Assembly: GCA_963580285.1 (NCBI GenBank)
Contig: OY757017.1
Location: 14,210,538 to 14,274,537, forward strand
DNA length: 64,000 nucleotides
Origin: Lucinisca nassula
Lineage: Eukaryota; Mollusca; Bivalvia; Lucinida; Lucinidae
Direction: 5' to 3'
How positions within the stretch are numbered: the first letter of the stretch is position 1; each line of letters opens with the position of its first letter. Position numbers and translations under genes: made by a program. The notes beneath the pieces were generated by a model, which saw nothing but the letters and a program-made list of their open reading frames with translations, ran no database searches and was not told the DNA's origin. Of the stretch, positions 21,577 through 34,419 are shown piece after piece.

Positions 21577-24367
21577 CAGGCGCGTAGCCAGGCGGAAGCC
21601 CGGAAGCCCGGGCTTCAACAATATTTTGTCAAGTATGCCTTTACATAAGAATTTACAAAAAGATATATATGCCACATTTTCAGAGGCACCTGCGACTACA
21701 TCATGAAACCTGAATAAACTCCAGTATATAATCGAAAATGGGTATTGTAAGGTGGTTCGAGTTTGCAGTTTATCTTGAAGTGTCGGGAATCTTTAGTGTA
21801 CAATATTTGTCTGCACTGCATGATTATTTTCAATGAATCACTTGCCCAGGGCACTGTACCAGATGATAAGCGACAAGCAAACGTTACCCCGGTCTATAAA
21901 AAAGGTGAAAAATACGATGCAGCAAATTATAGACCAGTGTCGCTAACATGCATCTATTGCAAATCCTGGAGCCTATATAAGTCAGCAACATTAACAAGCA
22001 CTTAGCCTTTGAGAGCATTCTAGCTGACTGTCAACATGGTTTCCGAAGTCAAAGGTCTTGCGAAACTCAACTATAGTTCAATTCTTCCATGACATTGTGA
22101 GTAATCTGGATAGGGCCATAAATCGTGGCCACAAACAGACTGACTTGATCATCATGGATTTCGCCAAGGCCTTTGAAAAGGTACCTCACAGAAGGCTATT
22201 GTACAAATTGGACTACAATGGGATAATAGGATCCACACATAATTGGATTAGCGCATGGCTCTCCGGGCGCTCTCAACAAGTTGTACTTGATTCAGTCCCT
22301 GTTCTATCTGGTGTCCCACAAGGTTCGGTCCTTTTCTTGGTATTCATCAATGACCTCCCTGATAATATCAGATCATCTGTCCGTTTGTTTGCTGATGATT
22401 GTGTCCTGTATAGGGACATATATTCTCCTTCTGACTGTCGCATTTTACAAGATGACCTGGATCGACTTGCACAATGGGAAGCAGATTGGCAGATGAAGTT
22501 CAATGTAGCCAAATGCAATTCAGTGAGGGTGCCACGACATCTTCAGGACAAGAAAATTAAGTATGATTACACATTACACCAGCAAACCTTGGAGCAAGTT
22601 CATTCCGCCAAATATCTTGGTATCACCATCACTCACGATCTCGATTGGGGTCAACATATCTCTGAAATAACATCTAAAGCAACTAGGACCTTAGGATTCC
22701 TTAGACGTAATTTGGCTTTTGCACCTAGGCAGACAAAGGATGTTGCATATAAAACATTGGTTCGCCCTCAGCTTGAATTGCATCACCCATTTGGCATCCA
22801 TATGTTAAAACTCAGATTCAGCAGGTGGAGAAGGTGCAGAGGACAGCTGTTCGATGGACCTGCAGACGATGGCGAAATAGAAGTAGCGTCGGTGACATGC
22901 TTGATGAGCTAGAGTGGCCATCCATGGAGACCCGTCGTGAGCAGTCCTCCATAACCTTCTTCTACAAGATACATTCTGGTACAGTATCAATAAGCAAGGA
23001 TCGGTATTTGACCCCTGCAACAGTGTCAACCCGGACAAGGGCATCAAGAGCAAATAACTCACAGTATCGTCGGTATCAGTCCTATAGTGATGCCCTGAAA
23101 AACACTTTCTTCCCTAGAACTATTCCTCAGTGGAATAGTCTTCCATCTTCTGCGGTGAATGCCAAGACTGCAGAGGAGTTCAAAGCCCGCACAGTATAAG
23201 ATTGAGACTCGGAGGTATGCGTTTTAGGATACCTCTGGGTTTGGATTGTAAATAGTTTTAAGGACTCATCCAGAGATGATTTTTTTGTGCTAAATTCTAA
23301 ATTTAGTCACCCACCCAACTGAGGTAATGGCCAAATGTGACAAACTCAGTATGAGAAGATAGATAGACAGATAGATTACAGCAACATTTTAATGAAATGG
23401 CCTTTAGAATAACCACATGAAATAAATTCCTTAACGTGTATTTTTTGTTATTAGCCCTCAGTCCAGCAGGTCCTTAGTCTGCTTTATATACAGTCCATTT
23501 ATATCATAAACATGCTCATTGTGTCATCGCGTCACAACGAGCATGTTAATGAAATAAATGCACTTCATGCATACAGTTAAAATTACTTATTTGCAAAGCG
23601 TGCAAAGCCTTGAGTGGAAAACTCAAATAGTCTGTCAATGATAATAAGAAAGTCGCAGAAACAGCCACAGTCAAAGAACACAGCTCATCTCATGTATCAG
23701 GAGGAAGAATGAATACAAAATTAACACTTAAAATTAAAAAATGAAGATACCCAGGACATGCTACAATCAAGGACACAAACCATCCAAGCCAACAACGGGA
23801 TGGGAGAACACACATTGGAAGGGTGAGCAACAAAATCATTTGAGGGCTGCCTTAAAAGATCTTAATACCTGACTCTCGTTGTGGTTCTGATACAGCTCAT
23901 CTAACCAGCAAATGTTCCGTCCGTATCGTGGCGCTCTTCTTCATAAATGAACCACCAAAACCCCAAAACTTAACAGCAAACAACCAACTCCTTCCCCGTA
24001 AAAGGGGGTCATATTGCGACCACCAACTACTCCAATAACTCAGATGCACGTATCCACAAAAGTAAACCACAAAAAGGCCTTAATCAGAGTGTTGGCTTTA
24101 TTCAAGTGTGACTTCCATACAAACGTAAAAGTAACCGAAAAATCCAAAGAAATTGGCGAAAAAGTCGGATAAGAGACAAGTAAAAATACCCCTCCAGATG
24201 ACACCAGTGGCCACCAAATTGTATTAAAATTTCAAAATTTTCCCGGACCCCCACCAACGAGAGGGGGTGACCCCCCTCTCGTGCTCTCCCCCCACTCGTG
24301 CCTTCGGCACTCGACCCACACCTGCGGTGTGGGCTTCAACTTCAGCATTTGCCTGGCTACGCCCCTG
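21577..24367. mobile_element. Possible hAT-like element bounded by CAGG.GCGTAGCCAGG TIRs
   Basis: The left end CAGGCGCGTAGCCAGG and the right end, inverted CAGGGGCGTAGCCAGG, differ at one base. No 8-bp duplication is seen (flanks ATACATAC and CATACTAA). The right subterminal part has strong stems (GCCTTCGGC, CACACCTGCGGTGTG). A LINE occupies much of the interior. The two ends could belong to different copies. Confidence 0.4.
21760..23378 (+). mobile_element. Non-LTR retrotransposon (LINE), reverse transcriptase part, decayed
   Basis: The product would be the polymerase of a self-copying retroelement. Visible RT blocks in order: VYKKGEKYDAANYRPVSLTC (about 21890), IIMDFAKAFEKVPH (about 22150), GVPQGSVLFLVFINDLP (about 22310), the catalytic FADD (22388-22399), and KYLGITITHDLDW (about 22610). 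The post-RT region continues with VEKVQRTAVRW and FFPRTIPQWNSLPSSAVN to a stop near 23199. Frames switch around 22000 and again near 22780 by a one-base deletion, so no single ORF remains. The 5' part (endonuclease) is missing. The 3' UTR ends in an (AGAT)n-like tail, AGATAGATAGACAGATAGAT. By motif it is CR1/Jockey-group. Confidence 0.85.
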
Positions 24368-24369
24368 CA

Positions 24370-26130
24370 TACTAATCATTATTTCTTTTGCAGGTACATT
24401 GGGATCCTTGACGGGGAATCCCACCATACCTCGTGTAGGACAGCTACCGAGAAGTCATCAGCTGGGTGCCCAGAAGGCTGCCTCGTAGAGGCCCCCTTGG
24501 GGACACCCTCCTGATGAAACCCAGAAATGTGCGAAGCGAAGACAGCATGCTGTCAGAACGGAGCATACATCTCTGGAGTAGGTCAAATACAGAACAATTT
24601 AATAGGCGGGGCAACGGTAATGACCAAATTTGATAGGGATTTGGACACAGGAAGACCCTTAAAAAAGCCTTTCAGACCGACCGTTCAAAACGATATAAAA
24701 GCGAAATTGCACAATGGCTGGTTAGCCACATACTCGCCTTTGCCAAACCACATAACTTTTCACCACTAAAAGACACGCCTATGTGTAAACATTATAATTC
24801 TAACCACACTGATCCTGAACAAAAGAGGGTTACAACACTACCACATACAATCAGTACTGATCCATATTGTATTACAATCCATATATCCCCAATATGATAT
24901 CCTCCTTCACGGAGGATGAGATAATGATATGCAAATATGGCGGTCTGGTCCCAATTGACCCACTTACGAATTTATAAGAACTCGACATCCTACGTCGATG
25001 AAAGCATCACCTTTTCAGAAACTGGAAAGCTAAGAAGCAAAATAGGATTGACCTCCTTTCGCATCCTCCGCGATAGAAGTCAACAACTGCACACTGATTG
25101 GCTGAATTAACTACAAACTAAGAGAAAAGCAACAACCAAAACATCAACATATGACATTCCAACGCGACGAAAGTAGGGGCCAGTAGTACATGGTACTACC
25201 AAGATTATCTTTGTAGAGACCTGGGGGGTAGCGACACAGCATAGGCGTGTTCTCAAGGTGGTAGAGCACGGGTACTAGGACATTTTGCAATAGCCGAAAT
25301 TGGCTGGTCTAATAGTAACCCTTCCTGGCTCACTTTTGGCCGCCGTTCAAAATTCAAAATTACATGCATTATCACCCTTTAACAAGCACCGTGCCCAAGG
25401 CGTTTTCTCTACCACGGCAGGGGTGGGGGTAGAGACTAATGGAAGCCAAAACCGATAATGCATGAGTAGCTTTTTTTTTCCTCGGTCAGACAAGGGCTGT
25501 GTACTGACACATTTTGCAGCCGGAATTGGCAACGTGTCACCACATTCTAGAGCCCGACCATTGGTCTGCATCTGCATTCAAAATTCGAACCCCGCCAGAG
25601 GACTGCCCATTTTACAGGACAAACGCTTAACATTGGGTGCGTTCTGTGCCTACATGACATCTTGAGCTGGGGATGTGGGAGGTGGGATTGACCTACTTCT
25701 CACATCCTCCGCGAAAGAAGTCACCCGACTCCCAATCGGCTAGCTGATAACTGTCAAGCAGACAGGAGTCAGCATATTGGCAGCCTAGGGAAAAGAGCAG
25801 TACCTACAACTAATCCCAGATGGCGAACTGGGGGTAGCCCCTATGTGCCCATGGCGCCCGGTTACCTTAAAAACATCTGTCAGTCAGTACGACAGTTTAC
25901 TGAAGTTTTAACCTAGGAAATGTTTCGTTTTTTATGTGAGACATGAATGAAAAATATATACAATTTCGGCTTGCTGGCCGTCTTGTCCTTTGATGACCAT
26001 ACGTCATATGTATAATTGTGTTTCTAGTGAATTCTGTAACTGCTGCGGTGAATAGCTATTTTGACCTAATTTCACGTGGTTGGTCTATATAGCGAAAGGA
26101 ACCATTTCGCGAAAGGAAGAATTTTCTGCG
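24370..26130. other. Intergenic, no gene seen
   Basis: No credible coding exon. A pair of related segments with GACCTCCTTTCGCATCCTCCGC (25048) and GACCTACTTCTCACATCC (25690) suggests an old repeat. A block at 25838-25893 recurs at 28298-28353. Confidence 0.4.
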
Positions 26131-26132
26131 AA

Positions 26133-26277
26133 AGGAATTGTTTGTTTGAGGTTTAACGTCCCCATCAACACTGTGTAGGTCATTTTGGAGACGTTGCTTC
26201 CAAGTTTGTGGGACTTTTACCCGACATTGAGATGAAATGACACCCAAGCCCTGTTGCCCAATGAAACCAATAAAGAG
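26133..26277 (-). mobile_element. SINE S 3' fragment
   Basis: TTGTTTGAGGTTTAACGTCC, TTTTGGAGACGTTGCTTCC and CCCAATGAAACCAATA are the inverted 3' part of family S. Confidence 0.6.
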
Positions 26278-26825
26278 ATATAGCATGACAAAAACATGTA
26301 ATAATCGCATTACAAATTGACAGATGTTTAATTTACAATATATGCTAAATAAAAGTTGCAGTGTATCATTTGTCTTCAGCATACTTTATGTCCTCCATTT
26401 TAACACAAAATGGACATTTTCGAATATCATTAATGTTATATAAATTCTGAAAAGGAATAAGTGTAATTTGAGTTTTAATTAGGTGCACATAAGATCAAGT
26501 TTCCGTCCGTCAGTCTGCTCGTCCGTTTGTTCGTCCGCCTATGCGTTTACGTTCACCATAGCGACAACCCGAAATGTTAACCCTAGAATTTGTGTTCAAA
26601 AACAGTAAATGATAACGTTTTCTTATTTGTTGTGCATATACTTGAGATCATATGCTCTTGAAATGAGGCCATGTTTTTAACCTTGACCTTTTACATTGAC
26701 CTTAGCTCAAACAGGCGGGACACCGCCCTCTGCAAAGCTATTTTTCCTCGCGTGACATCTGAATTGTTTGAATACAGTAAACCAGTTCATAGCTAGACAA
26801 TTGTTGCTGTCACTATTGTAGCTCA
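26278..26825. other. Intergenic, no gene seen
   Basis: A GTCCGTCAGTCTGCTCGTCC stretch resembles the subterminal parts of the next two elements and may be the end of another copy. Confidence 0.4.
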
Positions 26826-26828
26826 TAT

Positions 26829-27904
26829 TGCACGACCCGCAGAAAAAGCGACCGACTGAAGTCGGTTGATTTTCTAAGAGTGCCCTAAAATCACCGTGTC
26901 ATTCTGTCAGTCTGTCTGTCCGTCCGTAACCCGTTTGTGAAAATTGGTGATAGTGACTTAACCGCTTGGAATATTTAAACAATTTTTGGCATACTGATAG
27001 ATATCAATGAGATCTAACCAATGAACTTACGAAATGTTACATTCCATTTAGAATAGGCTCGCCGAGGCGAAAAAATGTGAAAATTTTCGAACTGCTTCTC
27101 CTCGGAAACCGCTCGGCCGATTGAAGTCAAATTTCATATGGAGCCTCTATGGGATGGGGGAAACCAAAATTTGCTCATGGGGTCCAGGTCACATGACCCA
27201 ACTGGCCGCCAAGCCATATATGGTCTGTCTGTCTGTCTGTCCGTCCGTAACCCGTTTGTGAAAATTGGTGATAGTGACTTAACCGCTTGGAATATTTAAA
27301 CAATTTTTGGCATACTGATAGTATCAATGAGGTCTAACCAATGAACTTGCGAAATATTACATTCCATTTAGTATAGCCTCGCCGAGGCGAAAAATGTGGA
27401 AATTTTCGAACTGCTTCTCCTCGGAAACCGTTGGGCCGATTAAGGTCAAATTTCATATGGAGCCTCTATGGGATGGAGGAAACCAAAATTTGCTCATGGG
27501 GTCCAGGTCACATGACCAAAATGGCCGCCAAGCCATATATGGTAAAAACCCTTCAAAATAGTCTTCTCCAGAACCACTTGGCAGATTTCCACGAAACTTG
27601 ATAAATAACATCTGGGACGTAGGCCCATCATAAATTGCTAAAATGGTGACCCTGGGTTGACCTTGACCTTCTTTGTGCCTAGGTCAAACTTTGACACATA
27701 TGCTTTTGTATTGGAAAAGTGAGAATTCATTTTATCCTGCAAACGATTCAGACTACAGTACTAAAGTATTAGATATATTTTTGCTCCTTACGATAAGGCG
27801 CATTTATTGGGGGAACCGTTTTAGGTCCAGGTCACATGACCAAAATGGCCGCCATACCCATATATGGTAACACTCATCAAGCTAAAAGCATCCGGCGGGT
27901 CGTG
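26829..27904. mobile_element. DNA element with TGCACGACCCGC TIRs and a 321-bp internal duplication
   Basis: TGCACGACCCGC at the left is inverted as GCGGGTCGTGCA at the right. Inside, a block from GTCCGTCCGTAACCCG to GCCAAGCCATATATGG occurs twice with a period of 321 bp (anchors 26921 and 27242). GGTCACATGACC and AATGGCCGCCA recur a third time. No transposase was found and no flanking duplication was recognised. Confidence 0.55.
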
Positions 27905-28297
27905 CACTTCAGCTGAAGCACTGGTTTCTAAACAACCTTCCAATTAAATCTACGCCGCATATCTTTTTTAAAGATATTTCTTGTTATGACTGTTATGAAA
28001 TTTGATAACGTCTCGCATTTTTGTTGAATAGTTGGCGTGTCATACTAAGTTATTTATAAAACTTTCAAGGGGCGTAACAAATCAAAACAAACAAACAAAT
28101 CAACACTCTGCATATTTTGCAATAGTTTGGTTGATCACTTTAATTTTGATTAAAGGATTTCAATTAAAAAATACATAAACATATGCCTAACATAAAGTTT
28201 TATGAATCTATTCCAGTTTGTATTGGTGACAAAATATTTGCTGGTAATAAACCTTTTCATAGTTGAAATTATTTTGATACTAATAGTAAGTTGCGGT

Positions 28298-28353
28298 ACT
28301 CCGGGTAGCCCCTATGTGCTTTTAGCGCCCGGTTACCTTAAAAACATCCGTCA
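28298..28353. repeat. Second copy of a 55-bp block
   Basis: GGTAGCCCCTATGTGC and GCGCCCGGTTACCTTAAAAA match 25838-25893 closely. Possibly a shared element terminus. Confidence 0.5.
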
Positions 28354-28420
28354 GTCATCTATTTATTTTGCATCAGGACAAAGAAGAACAACAACGTTGA
28401 ATTCGAAGGGATGTTTTTTT

Positions 28421-31190
28421 TAGCTCACCTGTCACTTAGTGACAAGGTGAGCTTTTGTGATCACTTTTTGTCCGCCGTGCGTGCGTCCGTGCGTCCGTAA
28501 ACAATTTTCAAATAAGTATATCTCTAATACCCCATGGTCAATCTTGATCAAATTTCATGAGAAGCATCATCAGGTAGGGGGAAAGGCTGCATAAGGTTTT
28601 TGGGCTGATCGGATTGGAATTCTGGTTGCCATGGCAACATATAGCTCCCATAGACTTACAATGGGAAAAAAATAAAATATCATCTTCTCTGAAACCACAG
28701 GGCCCGGAGCTTAGATATTTAGCATGTATTAACGGCCAGTGGTCACCTACATAATTCCTGCCATTCATGCCCCTGGGGTCCAAATTGGCCACGCCCCGGG
28801 GCCCCTTCGCTCCCATAGACTCATAATGGAACAAAAAGCTTCAAAAATCTTCTTCTCGGAAACCACAGGGCCCAGAGCTTAGATATTTAGCATGTAGCAA
28901 TGGCAAGTGGTCACCTACATAATTCCTGCCAATCATGCCCCTGGGGTCCAAACGGGCCACGCCTCGGGCCTTTAGCTCTTATAGACTCATAATGGAAAAA
29001 AGCTTCAAAAATCTTCTTCTCTGAAACCACAGGGCCCAGAGCTGAGATATTTGGCATGTAGCAACGGGAAGTGGTCACCTACATAATTCCTGCCAATCAT
29101 GCCCCTGGGTCCAAATTGGCCACACCCCGGGGCCCCTAAGCTCCCAAAGACTCATAATGAAGAAAAAAGCTTCAAAAATCTTCTTTTCTGAAACCACAGG
29201 GCCCAGAGCTTAGATATTTAGCATGTAGCAACGGCCAGTGGTCACCTACATAATTCCTGCAAATCATGCCCCTGGGGTCCAAATGGGCGACACCACGGGG
29301 CCCCTTCGCTCCCATAGACTCATAATGGAACAAAAAGCTTCAAAAATCTTCTTCTCGGAAACCACAGGGCCCAGAGCTTAGATATTTAGCAGGTAGCAAC
29401 GGCAAGTGGTCACCTATATAATTCCTGCTAATCTTGCCCATGGGGTCTAAACGGGCCACGCCCCGGGGCCCTTTAGCTCCTATAGACTCATAATGGAAAA
29501 AAGCTTCAAAAATCTTCTTCTCTGAAACCACAGGGCCCAGAGCTGAGGTATTTGGCATGAAGCAACGGCAAGTGGCCACCTACATAAATCCTGCCAATCA
29601 TGCCCCTAGGGTCCAAATGGGCCACGCCCCGGGGCCCCTTAGCTTACATAGACTCATAATGAAAAAAAAAAGCTTCAAAAGTCTTCTTCTCTGAAACCAC
29701 AGGGCCCAGAGCTTAGATATTTACCATGTAGCAATGACAAGTGGTCACCTACATAAATCCTGCCAATCATGCCCTTGGGGTCCGAATGGGCCACGCGCCG
29801 GGGCCCCTTTGCTCCCATAGACTCATATTTAAAAAAAAAGCTTAAAAAATCTTCTTCTCTGAAACCACAGCACCCAGAGCTTAGATATTTACTATGTAGC
29901 AATGACAAGTGGTCACCTACATAAATCCTGCCAATCATGCCCTTGGGGTCCAAATGGGCCACACCCTGGGACCCCCTTAGCTCCCATAGACTCATAATGG
30001 AAAAAAAAACTTCAAAAATCTTCTTCTCTGAAACCACAGGGCCCAGAGCTTAGATATTTAGCATGTAGCAACGGCAAGTGGTCACCTACATATTTCCTGC
30101 TAATCATGTCCCTGGGGTCCAAATGGGCCACGCCCCAGGGCCCCTTAGCTCCCATAGACTCATAATGGAAAAAAGCTTCAAAAATCTTCTTCACAGAAAC
30201 TTTGAAGCACAGAACTTAGATATTTAGTATGTAGCAACATAAAATAGCCATCTACATAAATCCTGTTAACCCTGCCCCTGGGGTCAAAATTGGCCACGCC
30301 CGAGCTCATCGCCTCCAATAGACTTATAATGGAAAAAAACTTAAAAAATCTTCTTCTATGAAACCATAAGGCCCAGAGCTTAGATTTTTAGTATGTAGCA
30401 ATGTCAAGTGGCCACCTACATAAATCCTGCCAGTTATGCCCCTGGGGTCCAAATTGGCCCCACCCCAGGGTTCTTTAGCTTCCAAAGACTTACAATTGGA
30501 GAAACTTCAAAAATCTTCTTCTCTGAAACCACAGGGCCCTTATAATGAAAAAAAAAAAAAAAAAAAAACTTAAAATGGGGAAAAAAATCTTCAAAAATCT
30601 TTTTCTCTGAAACCATAAGTCCCAGAGCTTAGGTATTTAGCATGTAGCAATGTCGAGTGGTCGCCTACATGAATCCTGCCAATCATGCCCCTGGGGTCCA
30701 AATCCTGTGGCCCCTTAACTCCAACAAACTTATAATGGAAAAAGCTTCAAACATCTTCTTTGAAACCATGAAGTACAGACCTTAGACATTTAGTATATAG
30801 CAACACAAAATGGTCGCCTACAGACCCTTTGGGTCAAGATTGGCCAAGCCCCAGGGCTCATTAGATTCTATAGACTTATACTGGAAAAAACTTTAAAAAA
30901 AAATCTTTTTCTCCAAAACCATAAGGCACAGATTTTGTTTGATTTGAGGTTTTACATCCCCGACAACACTGTATAGGTCATTTTGGAGATGTCTCTTCCA
31001 ATTTTGTGGGACTTTTACCAGACATTGAGATGAAATTACATCTCAAGCCCTGTCGCCCAATGAAACCAGTAGGGTTTGTAAGCATGGACACCGCTTTGCC
31101 TGAGCTTAGATATTTAGTATGTAGCAATGTCAAGTGGTCTCCTACACTAATGATTTTCTTGTACACAGGTGAGCGATATAGGGCCATTAG
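28421..31190. mobile_element. DNA element with internal array of about 168-bp units
   Basis: The left end TTTAGCTCACCTGTCACTTA includes a small stem (AGCTCACCT / AGGTGAGCT). The right end CAGGTGAGCGATATAGGGCC carries the inverted CACCTG. In between about 11 tandem units (28684-30900) repeat TTCTGAAACCACAGGGCCC, AGCTTAGATATTTAGCATG, GTGGTCACCTACATAA and CATGCCCCTGGGGTCCAAA at 163-170-bp spacing. A SINE S is inserted at 30935-31098. Minus-strand frames across it repeat with the units and are not genes. Confidence 0.6.
30935..31098 (-). mobile_element. SINE S, truncated, nested
   Basis: TTGTTTGATTTGAGGTTTTA to AAGCATGGACACCGCTTTGCC, inverted family S, interrupting the 168-bp array. Confidence 0.65.
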
Positions 31191-31752
31191 GCCCTCTTGT
31201 ATTGTATCGTGATCCCAAATGAATATCAAAGGAGTCAGTAAAATGTCCATTTAAAGAAGCATTTAACCCAGCTAATTAAGAATCAATTAGTCCTTACAAA
31301 AGAAACATTCTGACTAAAAGACAAAAATTATTCTATTGTGGAAGCAGGCTACAAACCGCATACAAATCCATGCACTTTCCACTTGTCTGGAGCAAAATAA
31401 TCCGTAATCAAAATTTGCCGCATGACGTTAAATTAAACTGGAAATTTCTTCTGACGTAACGTCAACTTTCAACGTCATTTTCCACGTTTTACGCTGATAC
31501 TCGTAACCGCTGATACTCGTTTTCAGCATTTCTTTAGGGCTACTGATGAGGCCTTGATGACCGAAACAAGCTTGTCTGGCCCAAACAACAAATGGATTCT
31601 GCTATTTTCGTTTTCGAATGCGTTCATGGTTCATGGTTCTCAAAGGGCATCCCTTTTAGCCTTATTTAATACACATGATTTAAAGCAAACTAGACATTTG
31701 AACAATTTCCTGCAATTGTTTTTAGCGATTGGTGGATTCTATACATGGACTC
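31191..31752. other. Intergenic, no gene seen
   Basis: Contains two TGATACTCGT copies near 31495 and 31511. No exon or repeat boundary recognised. Confidence 0.45.
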
Positions 31753-32253
31753 CTTTAATAGATTGTTCCCAGCAAGGACAATTTATATAGGTATGTTTAA
31801 TAGACTGTTCCCACCAATGACACTTTCTGTAGGTATGTTTTATAGACTGTTCCAAGCACAGACACTTCTGTAGGTATGTTTATAGACTGTTCCCAGCCCG
31901 GACAATTATATAGGTATGTTAAATAGACTGTTCCCACCAAGGACACTTTTCGTAGTTATGGTTAGTAGATATTTTCCAGCACGGACACTTTTTAAACCAT
32001 CATTAAAAGACTGGTCCCACCATGGACACTTTCTGTAGGTATATTTAAAAGACTGTTCCCACCACGGACACTTTTTGTAGTACGCTTCATAGTCTGTTCC
32101 CAGCACGGACACTTTCTGTAGCTATGTTTAATAGACTGTTCCCATCAAGGACACTTTCTGTAGGTATGTTTAATAGATTGTTCCCAGCACGGACATTTCT
32201 GTAGATATGGTTAATAGACTGTTCACACCAAGGACATTTTCTGAAGGTATTTT
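31753..32253. repeat. 42-bp satellite, left segment
   Basis: Diverged units of TATGTTTAATAGACTGTTCC / CACCAAGGACACTTTCTGTAGG. The array is cut at 32245-32253 by the insertion of the next element and resumes at 34420. Confidence 0.85.
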
Positions 32254-34419
32254 GGTTCCGGGTCGTTTCGCCCGTGGGTCGTTTCGCCGGGTCGTTTCGC
32301 CCTGAGTCGTTTCGCCCTGATTTTGGTGGAGGGTCGTTTCGCCCTTACATGGTGAGTCGTTTCGCCCGTGAGTCGTTTCGCCCGTGGGTCGTTTCGCCGC
32401 AATTCTATTTTAAGGGAGTAACAAACGGAATGGATGAGAAAATGGACAGATTGATGAGTAAATGGACAGATGGATGAATAAATAAATGAATAAATGGGTG
32501 AAAGGAGTTGTGCGTTGGTAGATGGACGGATGTAAGGATGAACGAGCGGCATTTTGAATATACGGAGACAGATAAGTTAATGAAAGAATGAATGAACGAA
32601 TGGAGAGTAGTTGTCTTGTAGCAGAAATAACAAAAATAATGTATACCCCAGTAAATCCCAGTTTTCTTCATACGGTGGTGTTTAGGGTGTTCATTCAACG
32701 GACTTGTTCATGTGATCCTATGATTTCAATGTAATCATTTGTTATACATTTATAATGAAAATATGTGTTTTGCTATGCATCAAATTATGGGAAAAAGATG
32801 AAAAGAAAGTATAAAACGATATGTTTATATTCGTACCCAGGTTGAGCTACAGTATAAAATCTAAACCAACTTTTACACATGGCACTTATTGTGTAAATAT
32901 AGATTATTCATTCTCCTAGTTGAAATATGGGATTTATAAACCGAGGGAGGTAAAACAATCCGATAAAGAAACGAGTGCGAAGCACGAGTTTCTTTAACGG
33001 ATTGTTTTACCTCCCGAGGTTTATAAATCCCATATTTCAAATAGGAGAAATGTATAATCTGTATATTACATGCATACATACATAGGAGAAATGTATAATC
33101 TGTATATTACATGCACTTCCATAGACTTTTAGGAGAGTTTGGATCTTTAATTTTGGATCTGAATGCCCGTTCAGTTGACTGTTTACAGCTCATGTAAACG
33201 GTTCAATCAGCGAAGTGTTACATAATCTGCGTTGAAGAACAACTGGATGGGTGCCATTTTGAAAGCGCTTTCTACAGTTTTGAACAAAAATAGAAGAAAC
33301 AAAGTGTTTCAGTGATAAAACAAGTAAAACGTTAGATTAAATAAAGCAAAACTTACATCCTAATCAATGGTCATATCCATGTTTTCTTTTGTTTCAGCGT
33401 TGCATCCGACTCAAACGTCACGCATTCTGAACGTCTGTTGATATTTCTTAGACGCCATTACAATGACGTCATGAATAACGTCGCCGTGATTGAAACTTTC
33501 CCGCGTTTGAATAGAACAATTTCACTGCAAAGCGGTATCTCGTATCTTGTACATAAAGTAGTTCCAGCTGAAGGGATTTATTTCCCCGGCTAAGAGGAAA
33601 TATTTCTTCTTAGCAAAAAGGAAAATACCAAGTTTATGTCTGGTAGAAATCATGGTATTTCTCTGTAATGCATGTAATATTATTGATTATTACTCTTTAA
33701 GTGACATTTTCGTAAACTTTTATCCTGACACCACTGTTTAAAAACATTTTGTTTGTTGGAATTGAGGTTTAACGTCCCCGTCAACACAATTGGCGTAATA
33801 ATGTAACCAGTTATATCACGTCACTATTTGTACAGAAAGGACAAGTGATAAGTAAATAAAACATCATGTTAACAAGTCTATGCAATAACGTCCCCACTAA
33901 ACCCAACTGTATACAGTGAAAAATGGGTTTCCGCATACACTTTATTTCTATTATTTCTGATTCTAGAACATAGACAATTAGACGGTTCCAATCTATAATT
34001 ATAAGCAGAAAGAAAAACAGGTCACATTTTTAAAAATAAAGAGTCATTTTCACAGCCATAAATCCCATTTTATTGCAGAGGCTTGTTAACCTTATGTGCT
34101 CGAATATCTTTCTCGAAAAGGTGGTACCTCAGCTGCTCAAACCTGACGTAGATGCTGTCAGTAGGTCGTCCAGCTACACCAAACGAGGATATTACCATGT
34201 TTTCCGGAACTCCCAATGCCCCCATCAATCCTTTTACATACCAAAACAAACATAACCTCAATCAATAGGGCTTAAAAAATAAGGGCGAAACGACCCACCT
34301 AATCAGGGCGAAACGACCCACGGGCGAAACGACCCAGGGCGAAACAACTCAGGGCGAAACGACCCACGGGCGAAACGACTCATGGGCGAAACTACTCACG
34401 GGCGAAACGACCCGAGACC
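32254..34419. mobile_element. Mutator/foldback-like element with minisatellite TIRs and 9-bp duplication
   Basis: The left end GGTTCCGGGTCGTTTCGCCC and the right end, inverted GGTCTCGGGTCGTTTCGCCC, are flanked by the direct repeat AGGTATTTT (32245-32253; 34420-34428). Each terminus is itself a tandem array of GTCGTTTCGCCC units, about eight at the left and seven at the right, in opposite orientation. A 9-bp duplication and array-type long TIRs fit Mutator-like or foldback elements. The interior has a 70-nt-arm hairpin (32905-33065) and low-complexity GAATGAATGA, but no transposase. Confidence 0.75.
32905..33065. repeat. Hairpin inside the Mutator-like element
   Basis: GAAATATGGGATTTATAAAC and CGGGAGGTAAAACAATCC in inverted order on both sides of AACGAGTGCGAAGCACGAGTT. 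Followed by a short direct duplication of AGGAGAAATGTATAATCTGT (33043 and 33084). Confidence 0.75.
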
